Source: Alphaproteobacteria bacterium (lineage in GTDB: Bacteria; Pseudomonadota; Alphaproteobacteria; Rhodobacterales; Rhodobacteraceae). From it: 35,347 nt of DNA. The stretch covers positions 1 through 35,347 of the forward strand of contig JAUIHM010000028.1 of assembly GCA_030432315.1 (NCBI GenBank). The letters are read 5' to 3'. A model generated the notes under the pieces. It had not been told where the DNA came from. It did no database searches and saw nothing but the letters and a program-made list of their open reading frames with translations. A program made the translations under genes and the position numbers. Positions 25,025 to 32,947 of this stretch are shown one piece after another. Each line of letters starts with the position of its first letter. Positions within the stretch are counted from its first letter, which is position 1.

Positions 25025-26362
25025 TCAGTACTTGTCGTAGATTGCCTGGGCCTGTTCCTGGGCCTCGTTCATTGCCCGTTCTGCGTCCCAGCCGTCGATC
25101 ACCACGCGCTGGGCCATCTTTGGAACGATGAAATTGGAATAGGCGTCGGCGAAGGCAGTGTTGAACACGTCCGGCCAGCCGGGCGCGGTGCCGTTCTCGA
25201 CGAGGTCGAGCAGCCCGGAATGGATTGCATCGCTGCCGTCGAAGGCAGGGAATGCCTTTTGGTCATTCAGCACCGGACCATAGATCGCGAGGCTGTAGTA
25301 CTGCGACAGGAATTCCGGCTGCGACAGGAATTCGAGAAGGGCCATCGCCGCGGCCTGGTTGCCGCTGGTGGCGGGAATGGCGCGGGTCTGCGGCGTGATC
25401 GGCGAAATGGTCCCGATGGGGCCTGCCGGCAGCGAAGAAAAGCCGGTGACCTCGAAGAGTTCGGGATCGTCCTTCTGTGCGGCAATGCCGACCGAGCCGG
25501 TGTTGGCGATGAAGGCAGCCTGACCGGAAAGATAGGCTTGGTTGTCGCCGGCGCCGTCCCAGGTGGCGTTGCCCGGCGGGAATACGCCCTTGTCCCAGGC
25601 ATCCTTGAGCCAGGCCAGGTAGGCGCGGGTTTCCTCGGATTTGATGGTAACCTTCTTGCCGGCGTCATCGGCGATACGGCCACCGAATGACTGCATGATT
25701 GAACACTGCACGTTGCCATCGCCGACATTGGACAGGGCCAGCCCGAGCCCGGAAACGGGGGATTTGGTGACCAAGGCCGCCTGTTCGACCAGTTCGTCCC
25801 ATGTCTCCGGAGGTGCTACCAGCCCGGCTTCTTCCAGCAGATCGGTGCGCCGGAGCAGAAGATTGCCGGAAACACCGAACGGCAGGCCCGTGCGGCCGCC
25901 GGCGATCGACGTGGTATCGGTTGCCAGCGCCACGGCCTCGTACCAGCCGCCCTGTGCCGCACCGACCTTTTCATAGAGGTCGTCGAGGGTGACAAAGACG
26001 CCCTGTTTGGACATCAGCAGCAGAAGGTCGAGCCCGACGTCGAGCGCGTCGGGCATCGTTCCGGCCTCCACGGCGGCGGATACCTTCTGCACCGTCTCGT
26101 TCTGGTTGATCATTACCACTTCGGTCTCGACGCCGTTGGCGGCGCCCCATGCAGTGATCGTATCGACCAGCAGTTGGTTGGCGGCGTCCGCGAAGATCAG
26201 CCCGCCCCAGTATGTCAGCTTGGAGCCGCTGAAATCCTGGGCGCCGGCCCGGGTCAGCAGACCGCCGCCGGCGATCAGCGCGCCGGATGCGGCTGCCGAT
26301 GAAAGCAGCCCCCGCCGCGAGATCCGGCCGAGCGACGCAGGCGAAGTGTTTTTTCTGTCCAT
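25025..26362 (-). CDS. Sugar ABC transporter substrate-binding protein (Tat signal)
   Basis: This 445-residue periplasmic binding protein belongs to the family 1 (MalE/UgpB-like) group. The N-terminus has a twin-arginine signal (RISRRGLLSS, then a long Ala/Gly-rich core to TRAGAQ), so it is likely exported folded by Tat. Typical segments are KLTYWGG near the mature start and GLPFGVSGN. GGGAGGAAAGTC before the ATG is a strong ribosome site, and a promoter is seen at 26489-26518. It is the first gene of the operon SBP - permeases - dehydratase - ATPase. Confidence 0.94.
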   Translation of the reverse strand: MDRKNTSPASLGRISRRGLLSSAAASGALIAGGGLLTRAGAQDFSGSKLTYWGGLIFADAANQLLVDTITAWGAANGVETEVVMINQNETVQKVSAAVEAGTMPDALDVGLDLLLLMSKQGVFVTLDDLYEKVGAAQGGWYEAVALATDTTSIAGGRTGLPFGVSGNLLLRRTDLLEEAGLVAPPETWDELVEQAALVTKSPVSGLGLALSNVGDGNVQCSIMQSFGGRIADDAGKKVTIKSEETRAYLAWLKDAWDKGVFPPGNATWDGAGDNQAYLSGQAAFIANTGSVGIAAQKDDPELFEVTGFSSLPAGPIGTISPITPQTRAIPATSGNQAAAMALLEFLSQPEFLSQYYSLAIYGPVLNDQKAFPAFDGSDAIHSGLLDLVENGTAPGWPDVFNTAFADAYSNFIVPKMAQRVVIDGWDAERAMNEAQEQAQAIYDKY

Positions 26363-26447
26363 GACTTTCCTCCCTGGACGAAAGAGTTTCCCGGAGTCGT
26401 GCGACGCCCGGCTCTTCCGGTCTGCCCCGTCGGGGCGATAATTCGTC

Positions 26448-26476
26448 TTGACGTGACGATTAAATATATTTATTAT
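26448..26476 (+). promoter_or_regulatory. Promoter for the GntR gene
   Basis: TTGACG (26448-26453), exactly 17 bases, then TATTAT (26471-26476) is a near-consensus sigma-70 promoter in an AT-rich island. The predicted start, near 26483, leaves a leader of about 50-90 bases before the GntR start codon. It overlaps the divergent promoter of the sugar operon. Confidence 0.65.
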
Positions 26477-26488
26477 TGATTGATCGTG

Positions 26489-26518
26489 ATGTTATTTTGA
26501 GTGGGATGCCTGTGTCAA
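26489..26518 (-). promoter_or_regulatory. Promoter for the sugar ABC operon
   Basis: On the minus strand a perfect TTGACA (26518-26513), 18 bases and TAACAT (26494-26489) precede the binding-protein gene, with a leader of about 120 bases. Its -10 box lies 12 bases from the -10 box of the divergent GntR promoter, so the two polymerases must compete. Confidence 0.6.
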
Positions 26519-26534
26519 CCCTCTATCGCAAGCT

Positions 26535-27224
26535 GTGGGTGGGCAGTCCGTGCGCACGGGCCGGATTTCGGCCGTGAGCGCGGGAATCGATCACCCCGGC
26601 TACATTGCGTTTTTCGAGGCTCTGCTTTCGCACCGGCTAAGGCTGGGGCAGACGCTGACCCAGGAGGAACTGGGTGCGGTTCTGGGGCTGACGCTCTCGC
26701 GGGTGCGTGAGGTTACGACCCTGCTGGAGGCTGAAGGCATGGTTCAGGTCCGCAAGCGCCGCGGGCTGACGATTTTCTATCCGGATGTGGCGTTCGTTGG
26801 TGGCACTTTCCAGTTTCGGGAGATCCTCGAATGCGAGGGACTGCGCCGGTTCGCCGAAGGGGTAACCCCGGAGTGGATTGCCCGGCAGCGTTCCGACCAC
26901 GCCGAGACGATTGCCGAGGTGCGCCGTACCGCCGACCCCGAGGCCTTCGCCCCGAGAGTCCGCCTGCTCGAAAGGTCTTTTCACGACAGCTTCATCAACA
27001 TTTTTGCCAATGAGCAGTTGTCGATGAACTTCCGGCGCAATTCGCAGAAAGCCTATCTGCTGCGGCTGATCAATCCGGATGCGGTCGGACCGGCCAATAC
27101 GATCCTGTCACTGGGAGAGCACGGCGTCGTCATCGACGCGCTGGAGAACCGCGACACCGAGGCGGCGGTCAACGCCCTCAAGCGGCACATTGCCAATGTG
27201 CTGCACCGCACGATGACACACTGA
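26535..27224 (+). CDS. GntR-family regulator, FCD type (sugar locus A)
   Basis: This repressor or activator of about 229 residues has an N-terminal winged helix (TQEELGAVLGLTLSRVREVTTLL, an HTH with GntR-type spacing, wing VRKRRGLTIFYPD) and a C-terminal FCD effector domain with the usual metal-binding histidines (FHDSF, EHGVV, KRHIAN). Such proteins commonly sense sugar acids or other organic acids. Being divergent from the sugar operon, it probably controls it. Three GTG starts are possible (26535, 26550, 26574); the ribosome sites are weak and do not decide. It ends 14 bases from the convergent end of the second ABC operon. Confidence 0.9.
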   Translation: MGGQSVRTGRISAVSAGIDHPGYIAFFEALLSHRLRLGQTLTQEELGAVLGLTLSRVREVTTLLEAEGMVQVRKRRGLTIFYPDVAFVGGTFQFREILECEGLRRFAEGVTPEWIARQRSDHAETIAEVRRTADPEAFAPRVRLLERSFHDSFINIFANEQLSMNFRRNSQKAYLLRLINPDAVGPANTILSLGEHGVVIDALENRDTEAAVNALKRHIANVLHRTMTH

Positions 27225-27238
27225 CAGGCGCGTGCGGG

Positions 27239-27964
27239 CTACTGCTTGCCGACGAACTGCCGCAGTTCGGGGGTTTTGGGGCTGGCAAAAATCTCCGCGG
27301 GCGGCCCCATTTCGTGCACCCTTCCCTGGTGCATGAACACCACGCGTGAACAGACATCGCGGGCGAAACCCATCTCGTGGGTCACGAGGATCAGCGTCAT
27401 GCCGTCCGCCGCCAGTTCACGAACGACGGCAAGAACCTCGGCGACGAGTTCGGGATCGAGGGCGGAGGTGATCTCATCGCAGAGCAGGGCGATCGGCTGC
27501 ATGGCAAGGGCCCGGGCAATTGCCACCCGCTGCTGCTGACCGCCGGAAAGTTCACTGGGCCATGCGTCGAACCGGTGGCCAAGGCCGACGCGGTCCAGCA
27601 TTTTCCGCGCCATTGCCTCGGCCTCGACCGTCGGGGTCTTTTTGACCACGGTCTGCGACAGCATCACGTTGCCGCCGACCGTCAGATGGGGAAACAGGTT
27701 GAACTGCTGAAAGATCATCCCGACCTTCAGGCGGAGTGCCTTGAGATGCGGTTCGTCGGCCTGAAGCTGGGCTCCGGCGACGCTGATGGTCCCGCCGTTG
27801 ACGGTTTCCAATCCGTTTATGCAGCGCAGCAGGGTTGATTTGCCGGAGCCGCTCTTGCCGATGATGGCAATAACCTCGCCGGGTGCGACGTTGAGCGTGA
27901 TGCCTTTAAGGACCTCGGTCTCGCCGAAACTCTTGCGCAGGTCAGTGATCTCGATGAGCGACAT
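27239..27964 (-). CDS. Polar-amino-acid-type ABC transporter ATPase (GlnQ/HisP type)
   Basis: This 241-residue ATPase has Walker A GKSGSGKST, Q-loop FQQFNLFPH, signature LSGGQQQRVAIARAL, Walker B CDEITSALDPELV and H-loop LVTHEMGFARDV, all typical of the PAAT family. It overlaps the preceding permease gene by 23 bases. It is the last gene of locus B. The sequence type suggests amino acids, but the catabolic genes in the locus point to a sugar acid. Confidence 0.95.
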   Translation of the reverse strand: MSLIEITDLRKSFGETEVLKGITLNVAPGEVIAIIGKSGSGKSTLLRCINGLETVNGGTISVAGAQLQADEPHLKALRLKVGMIFQQFNLFPHLTVGGNVMLSQTVVKKTPTVEAEAMARKMLDRVGLGHRFDAWPSELSGGQQQRVAIARALAMQPIALLCDEITSALDPELVAEVLAVVRELAADGMTLILVTHEMGFARDVCSRVVFMHQGRVHEMGPPAEIFASPKTPELRQFVGKQ

Positions 27965-28601
27965 TGAGCTTCCTTTCGAGCACCTGGCTGCTCTTTGACA
28001 GCGGCCAGCAGAGGCAGAAGTAGATCAGTGCGACGATTCCGTAGACGGTGAAGGGCTGGAAGGTTGCATTGGTTACGACCGTGCCCGCCTTGGAAAGTTC
28101 GACGAAACCGATGATCGAGGTCAGTGCAGTTCCCTTCACCACCTGGACGGAGAAGCCGACCGTCGGCGGAATGGCGATGCGCATGGCCTGGGGCAGGATG
28201 ACGTAGCGCATCTGCTGAACGTATCCCATGCCGAGACTCGCGCTCGCCTCCCACTGGCCGCGCACCACCGCGTCGACGCAGCCGCGCCAGATTTCGGTGA
28301 GAAAAGCGGCCGACCACAGGATCAGGGTCAGTCCGGCTGCCAGCCAGGCCGGTACGTCGAAGCCGAACAGCCCGAGGCCGAAGAATGCGAGAAAGAGCTG
28401 CATCAGCAGCGGCGTCCCCTGGAAAACTTCGACATAGCCGCGTACGGCCTGTCTGGGCCATGACAGGCGTCCGATCCGCAGGAACAGCAGGGCCAGCCCC
28501 AGCAGCCCGCCGCCGAGAAAGGCGACCAATGAGAGCAGTATGGTCCAGCGCGTTGCCAGCAGCAGGTTGCGCAGAATGTCCCAGGTGGTGAAATCGGTCA
28601 T
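27942..28601 (-). CDS. PAAT-type ABC transporter permease
   Basis: This 219-residue membrane protein of the HisM/GlnP family has hydrophobic segments throughout and the EAA loop in GQWEASASLGMGYVQQMRYV, followed by ILPQAMRIAIPP. It overlaps both neighbours, by four bases (ATGA) with the upstream permease and 23 bases with the ATPase, so the three are tightly coupled. Confidence 0.94.
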   Translation of the reverse strand: MTDFTTWDILRNLLLATRWTILLSLVAFLGGGLLGLALLFLRIGRLSWPRQAVRGYVEVFQGTPLLMQLFLAFFGLGLFGFDVPAWLAAGLTLILWSAAFLTEIWRGCVDAVVRGQWEASASLGMGYVQQMRYVILPQAMRIAIPPTVGFSVQVVKGTALTSIIGFVELSKAGTVVTNATFQPFTVYGIVALIYFCLCWPLSKSSQVLERKLNVAHRDH

Positions 28602-29272
28602 GGGGTGGCCCTCCCTTTCGGGAAGATCAGCCGGCCAAGCGCCGCAAGCACCTGCCGCAACAGTATCGCCAGCAGCAGGTAAATCGCCGTGGTCAGGAAA
28701 TACGCCTCGAACGCGCGAAAGGTGCGGGACTGGATGAAGTTCGCGGCAAAGGTGAGGTCCTCGGCGGCGATCTGTGAAACGACTGCCGAGCCCAGCATCA
28801 CGATCACCACCTGGGACGAGAGCGCCGGCCAGATCCTTTCGAGCGCGGGCACCAGCACGACATGGCGAAAGGTTTCGAAAGGAGTCATCGCAAGACTGGC
28901 GCCCGCCTCGAATTGGCCCTTTGGTGTCGCCTGTATGCCCGCGCGGATGATCTCACAGCTGTAGGCGCCTAAATTGATGACCATCGCAAGGTTCGCGGCC
29001 TGCAGTTCCGTCATGCGCAGTCCGAGGCCCGGCAATCCGAAGAAGATGAAGAACAGCTGGATCAGGAACGGCGTGTTGCGGATCAACTCAACGTAAAGAC
29101 CTACCACCGGTTTGAGCCAGCTGGGCCCGAGTGCACGTGCCCAGGCGCAGGCAATACCGAGAGCAATACCTAAAGCGGCGCCCACGGCAATCAGTTCCAG
29201 TGTGATGCCGATCCCTTTCAGGATCACGGGCAGGTACTGCCAGACCCAGGCGAAATCAAACTGATAGGTCAA
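28598..29272 (-). CDS. PAAT-type ABC transporter permease
   Basis: This 224-residue permease is paralogous to its neighbour. It has the family segment ELIRNTPFLIQLFFIFFGLP and the EAA loop in GQFEAGASLAMTPFETFRHV. The start appears to be TTG at 29272 without a good ribosome site; no ATG or GTG lies in frame between it and the upstream stop, so it may be translated poorly or by coupling. The binding-protein gene ends 78 bases before it. Confidence 0.92.
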   Translation of the reverse strand: MTYQFDFAWVWQYLPVILKGIGITLELIAVGAALGIALGIACAWARALGPSWLKPVVGLYVELIRNTPFLIQLFFIFFGLPGLGLRMTELQAANLAMVINLGAYSCEIIRAGIQATPKGQFEAGASLAMTPFETFRHVVLVPALERIWPALSSQVVIVMLGSAVVSQIAAEDLTFAANFIQSRTFRAFEAYFLTTAIYLLLAILLRQVLAALGRLIFPKGRATP

Positions 29273-29350
29273 GGAGGGGATCCGCTGTCTGTCGGAACAA
29301 TCGGGGCGCGGTCACCATGCCGCGACCCGCAGGGGGCGGGACGGGGCCGT

Positions 29351-30136
29351 CTAAAGGTCCGCGGGCAGATCGAGGCCCAGCCACTTCTGAGAGATCGCAT
29401 TGAGCGAGCCGTCGGCCTTCGCCTCGACGATGATCGCGTCAAGTTTCGCCATCAGTTCGGGCTCGTCCTCGTTGAGGCCGATGTAGCAGGGGGAGTTCTT
29501 GATCAGGAACTTCATCTCCGGGCGTTTCGGCGGGTTCCGTTCGATGATCGCGGCGGCGACCACGTTTCCCGTGGCGATCGCGTCAACCTGACCGGAGAGA
29601 AAGGCCGAAATCGTGCCGTTGTTGTCCTCGTACCTTTTCAGGGTCGCATCGGACGGTGCAATTTCGGTGAGTTCCAGATCCTCAATCGATCCGCGTGTCA
29701 CCCCGACGATCTTTCCGGACAGGTCTTCCGCCGATGTGATCTCGACGTCGTCCGGCGCGAACACGCCGTTGTAGAACGGAGCATAGGCGGTTGAGAAATC
29801 GATCACCGCGTCTCGCTCGGGATTCTTGCCGAGCGACGAGATCACAAGGTCAACCTTGTTGGTCTGCAGATAGGGAATGCGGTTTGCACTGGTGACCGGC
29901 ACCAGTTCCAGTGAAACACCCATCCTGTCGGCGATCAGTGCTGCCATGTCGACGTCATATCCCTGGGCGCTCATGTCGGTGCCGACGCTGCCGAACGGCG
30001 GGAAGTCCTGCGGCACGGCGACCCGAAGCACGCCGCTCGAGGTGATTGAGTCCAGGGCATCGGCCTGAGCCATTGGTGTCAGACCGAATGTCAGAAGCGC
30101 GGCGGTGGCGGTCAGGAACGTGCGGCGGCAGAACAT
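29351..30136 (-). CDS. PAAT-type substrate-binding protein (family 3) with altered ligand site
   Basis: This periplasmic binding protein of 261 residues has a signal peptide (CRRTFLTATAALLTFG, probable cleavage after AQA; the RR pair hints at Tat export). Family segments are LRVAVPQDFPPFG, GYDVDMAALIADRMG and KVDLVISSLGKNPERDAVIDFS. The Arg in NPER matches the carboxylate-binding R77 of HisJ. Where amino-acid binders have the ammonium-binding Asp (HisJ D161), this protein reads DAIATGNVV with Gly, so an amino acid ligand is less likely. AAGGA upstream supports the ATG at 30136. The lactonase pseudogene, dehydratase and aldolase precede it on the same strand. Confidence 0.92.
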   Translation of the reverse strand: MFCRRTFLTATAALLTFGLTPMAQADALDSITSSGVLRVAVPQDFPPFGSVGTDMSAQGYDVDMAALIADRMGVSLELVPVTSANRIPYLQTNKVDLVISSLGKNPERDAVIDFSTAYAPFYNGVFAPDDVEITSAEDLSGKIVGVTRGSIEDLELTEIAPSDATLKRYEDNNGTISAFLSGQVDAIATGNVVAAAIIERNPPKRPEMKFLIKNSPCYIGLNEDEPELMAKLDAIIVEAKADGSLNAISQKWLGLDLPADL

Positions 30137-30439
30137 GTTGGCAAATCCTTTTGGTTGGGTCCGGTCGTCACCGGTGGCATGTGCAGAACTCCGGGCCTCG
30201 TGCAGATCGGTGTCGGGCGCTGCAATCGCGATCCTGCGCCGGCCCCCGTGACCCTTAACCGGTTTCTCACCGGTGGATTTTGGCCGGTCCGTGTGGCGAA
30301 TATCAAAATCAAAGTGACCTGACACAGGCACTACGGCCGGGTTGACCGTTTTTTAAGCGGATGCCGGGGTGAAAATGCCGTCTGGAATGCAGGTGAAAAG
30401 TTGCCGCGCCTAAAGCGCATCGAGGTCGCGGGGGCGGGA
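30137..30439. other. Intergenic region upstream of the family 3 binding protein
   Basis: About 300 bp separate the ancestral end of the lactonase pseudogene from the binding-protein start. ACCGGT occurs twice, 11 bp apart (30258-30263 and 30269-30274), one helical turn, and may mark a regulator site. I see no convincing promoter or terminator. Confidence 0.3.
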
Positions 30440-31230
30440 TCAGGGCCTATAGATTTCTCCGCGGTGTTGGAAAGAAGCGCTCGGGCGTCTGGTGAGAGTG
30501 TCTCGAAGGAATTCAGCCAGGCCGCGTCGGCCACGCATCCTCCATCCGTGTCCGTGTGCGGCCAGTCGCTCGCCCAGAGACATCTGGCGGGATTGGCATG
30601 CGGCAGCTGTTGCGCCAGATCGAGCGCATCCGCATGGGGTGGCGGCAGGGCACTGATCCGGCAGGGGGCGGAGAGCTTGGTATGGACCAGGCCGTCCCGC
30701 ACTGCCGCCACGATTGGTGCCAGGGTGTTCAGGGGTCTGCCCGGTGCCGGATATCCCATGTGATCGACAGCGAGCGCCGGACGTAGGGGATCGGCCGGCA
30801 GCGGCGGCAAAACAGGGCCGGCGGCATCGATCAGCATTTGCAGGTGTCAGCCCATGGAAACCATCCACGGCCACCCGGCGCGGGTCTGTTCGGGCACAAG
30901 TCCGGCAGGATTGACGAGGTTGCAGCGGATACCGCGAACGCCAGGCGAATGCATTGTTTCCAGAGATGCAATGTCGGTGTCCGGTACAGGCACGACCATG
31001 CCGCGCAGGCGGCCCGGGCAGCGGCGGAGGTCATCTAGGGTAAGTGTGTTGTCAAAGCCTCAGACGCTGGTCCGCACCACCACTGCGCGGTCGATCGAAT
31101 GCCGCTGCATGTGCTCCATCCGCCCTTCGAACGGCGCCGGGGCATACCCCCGTTCGGGCGACAGTGGCCAGTCCGCCGGGTCGCCGATGACATGCACGTG
31201 GCAGTCAGAGCGCCCAGGGCCGTCAGTCAT
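30440..31230 (-). pseudogene. Broken amidohydrolase (sugar-lactonase-like, COG3618 type)
   Basis: One minus-strand frame starting with ATG at 31230 encodes an amidohydrolase like the fuconolactonase / pyrone-dicarboxylate lactonase group. It has DCHVHV (metal HxH), GVRGIRCNL, HLQ, AVDHMGYP and LWASDWPH, all in order, so the expected catalytic residues are still there. The frame is interrupted by TGA at codon 57 (31062-31060) and TGA at codon 128 (30849-30847), the second where relatives have Trp in GWH. Near the end, adding one base around 30452-30456 restores NTAEKIYRP followed by a stop at 30442-30440; without it the frame runs on to 30331. The start overlaps the dehydratase stop (ATGACTGA). 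Only the C-terminal part would remain as an open frame (30837 to 30331). Confidence 0.85.
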
Positions 31231-32947
31231 CGGCGGGCAAGTGTCGCGCGGTCAGGAAATCGAAATCGCAGCCGAGCTCCGCCTGTTCCACGGAGGTCGC
31301 ATAGAGCCTCGCGTAACCGCGCGTCGGCAGTGCGGGAGCGGACCAGTTCCCGCGCCGCGCCCAGAGAACTTCCTCATCGACGAGCAGGTCGATGCGCCGG
31401 CCCGGCACATCGAGTCTGATCCTGTCTCCATCCCGTACGAGGGCAAGGGGTCCGCCGGCTGCGGCTTCGGGTGAGACATGCAGGACAACCGCGCCATAGG
31501 CGGTTCCGGACATCCGTGCGTCGGAAATCCGCACCATGTCCCGCACCCCCCTGACCGCGAGTTTCTTTGGGATCGGCAGGGAACCTGCCTCGGGCATCCC
31601 CGGCGCTCCGATTGGTCCCGCATTGCGCAGAACCAGCACATGATCCTCGGTGACCTCAAGGTCGGGATCGTCGATCCTCCGGGCCAGATCCTCAAGGTTT
31701 TCAAAAACCAGCGCCGGCCCTTCGTGACTCTGCAGCCTGCCGCTCATGGCGGCACGTTTGATGACCGCGCCGTTTGGGGCCAGACTGCCGTGCAAAACGG
31801 ATATCGCCTGTCCAGGCACGACGGGATCACCCGCCGGTCGGATGACCGTGGGGTCGCTCCAGTCTGGCCAGTCTTCGATGACTTCGGCCCAGGTGCGTCC
31901 GTTTGCGGTGGTTGTGTCGCCGTCGAACCCGACACCGCCGCGCATCAGCTCCCGCAACAGTGCAGGAAGACCACCTGCGGCGTGGAAGTCCTGCATGTAG
32001 ACGCGCCCGACCGGCTTGAGGTCGCAGAGGACCGGAGTAATCTTGCCAATTTCGTCCAGTTCGTCGAGATCGAGCGCCAAACCGGCACGCCCGGCAATTG
32101 CCGCGAGATGAATGACGGCGTTGGTCGAGCCGCCAAGCGCCTGCAGCGTCATGCAGGCGTTGCGGATGCTGGACCGCGTGACCAACTGCGACGGCAGCGG
32201 GCGGCCGCCGGTGGCAAGGGCAACCGCCCGCTGTCCGGTTGCTTCCGCGTGGCGCAGCCGACCCGAGTGCACCGCCGGTATGCTTGCTCCCCCGGGCAGC
32301 ATGAATCCGAGAACCTCGGAGATGCAGGCCATGGTGCTTGCGGTGCCCATGACCATGCAGGTGCCATGGGTCGGCATCAGTTCGTCCTGGGCAAGGGCGA
32401 GTTCGCTTTCGCTCAGCCGCCCGGTGCGGGCCTCTCCCCATAGCCGCCGGCAATCGGTACAGGCGCCGAGCCGCTCCCCCCGGTGAGTTCCGGTCAGCAT
32501 CGGGCCGACCGCCACCGAAAGTGTCGGGACGTCGGCGCTGATTGCGCCCATCAACTGCGCCGGGATGGTTTTGTCGCAGCCGCCGATGAGTACGGCCGCG
32601 TCGAGGGGCAGGGCGCGCAGCATTTCCTCCGTGTCCATCGACATCAGATTGCGCAGCAGCATCGAGGTTGGATAGGCGAAGGATTCGTGCAGCGATATGG
32701 TAGGGAAGACAAACGGGGTGCCGCCGGCCTGGGCCACGCCCCGCGCGATGGCCTCGACGAGCTGCGGCGCGGTCGCATGACAGGGGTTGTAGTCCGAACC
32801 GGTGTTGCAGATCGCAATCAGCGGCCGGCCCTGAACTTCCGGACCATGTCCGCCGGCCCGGAGAAAGGAATCACGCAGAAACGCCGCAAATCCCTCGTCC
32901 CCGTACCGGGTCAGCCGGCTGGAAAAGCCGCGTTTTGCCCCGTTCAT
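31223..32947 (-). CDS. IlvD/Edd-family sugar-acid dehydratase
   Basis: This 574-residue dehydratase removes water from a sugar acid to give a 2-keto-3-deoxy acid. C56 (NPCH), C124 (GGCDKT) and C197 (GTCMVMG) stand at spacings of 68 and 73, the same as the three iron-sulfur ligands of rhizobial L-arabinonate dehydratase. K126 matches the metal-binding lysine, and RMSGTAYG holds the catalytic serine. This pattern favours an aldonate over dihydroxy-acid dehydratase (branched-chain synthesis). The ATG at 32947 overlaps the aldolase stop by four bases; the longer frame to 33220 covers the aldolase gene and is spurious. The exact sugar is unknown. Confidence 0.92.
   Translation of the reverse strand: MNGAKRGFSSRLTRYGDEGFAAFLRDSFLRAGGHGPEVQGRPLIAICNTGSDYNPCHATAPQLVEAIARGVAQAGGTPFVFPTISLHESFAYPTSMLLRNLMSMDTEEMLRALPLDAAVLIGGCDKTIPAQLMGAISADVPTLSVAVGPMLTGTHRGERLGACTDCRRLWGEARTGRLSESELALAQDELMPTHGTCMVMGTASTMACISEVLGFMLPGGASIPAVHSGRLRHAEATGQRAVALATGGRPLPSQLVTRSSIRNACMTLQALGGSTNAVIHLAAIAGRAGLALDLDELDEIGKITPVLCDLKPVGRVYMQDFHAAGGLPALLRELMRGGVGFDGDTTTANGRTWAEVIEDWPDWSDPTVIRPAGDPVVPGQAISVLHGSLAPNGAVIKRAAMSGRLQSHEGPALVFENLEDLARRIDDPDLEVTEDHVLVLRNAGPIGAPGMPEAGSLPIPKKLAVRGVRDMVRISDARMSGTAYGAVVLHVSPEAAAGGPLALVRDGDRIRLDVPGRRIDLLVDEEVLWARRGNWSAPALPTRGYARLYATSVEQAELGCDFDFLTARHLPADD

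Noticed and set aside
30837..31230. The two in-frame TGA codons as selenocysteine sites
   Set aside because: The family does not use selenocysteine, one site aligns with Trp, no insertion hairpin is evident and a third lesion (frameshift) lies downstream; decay or sequence error is simpler.
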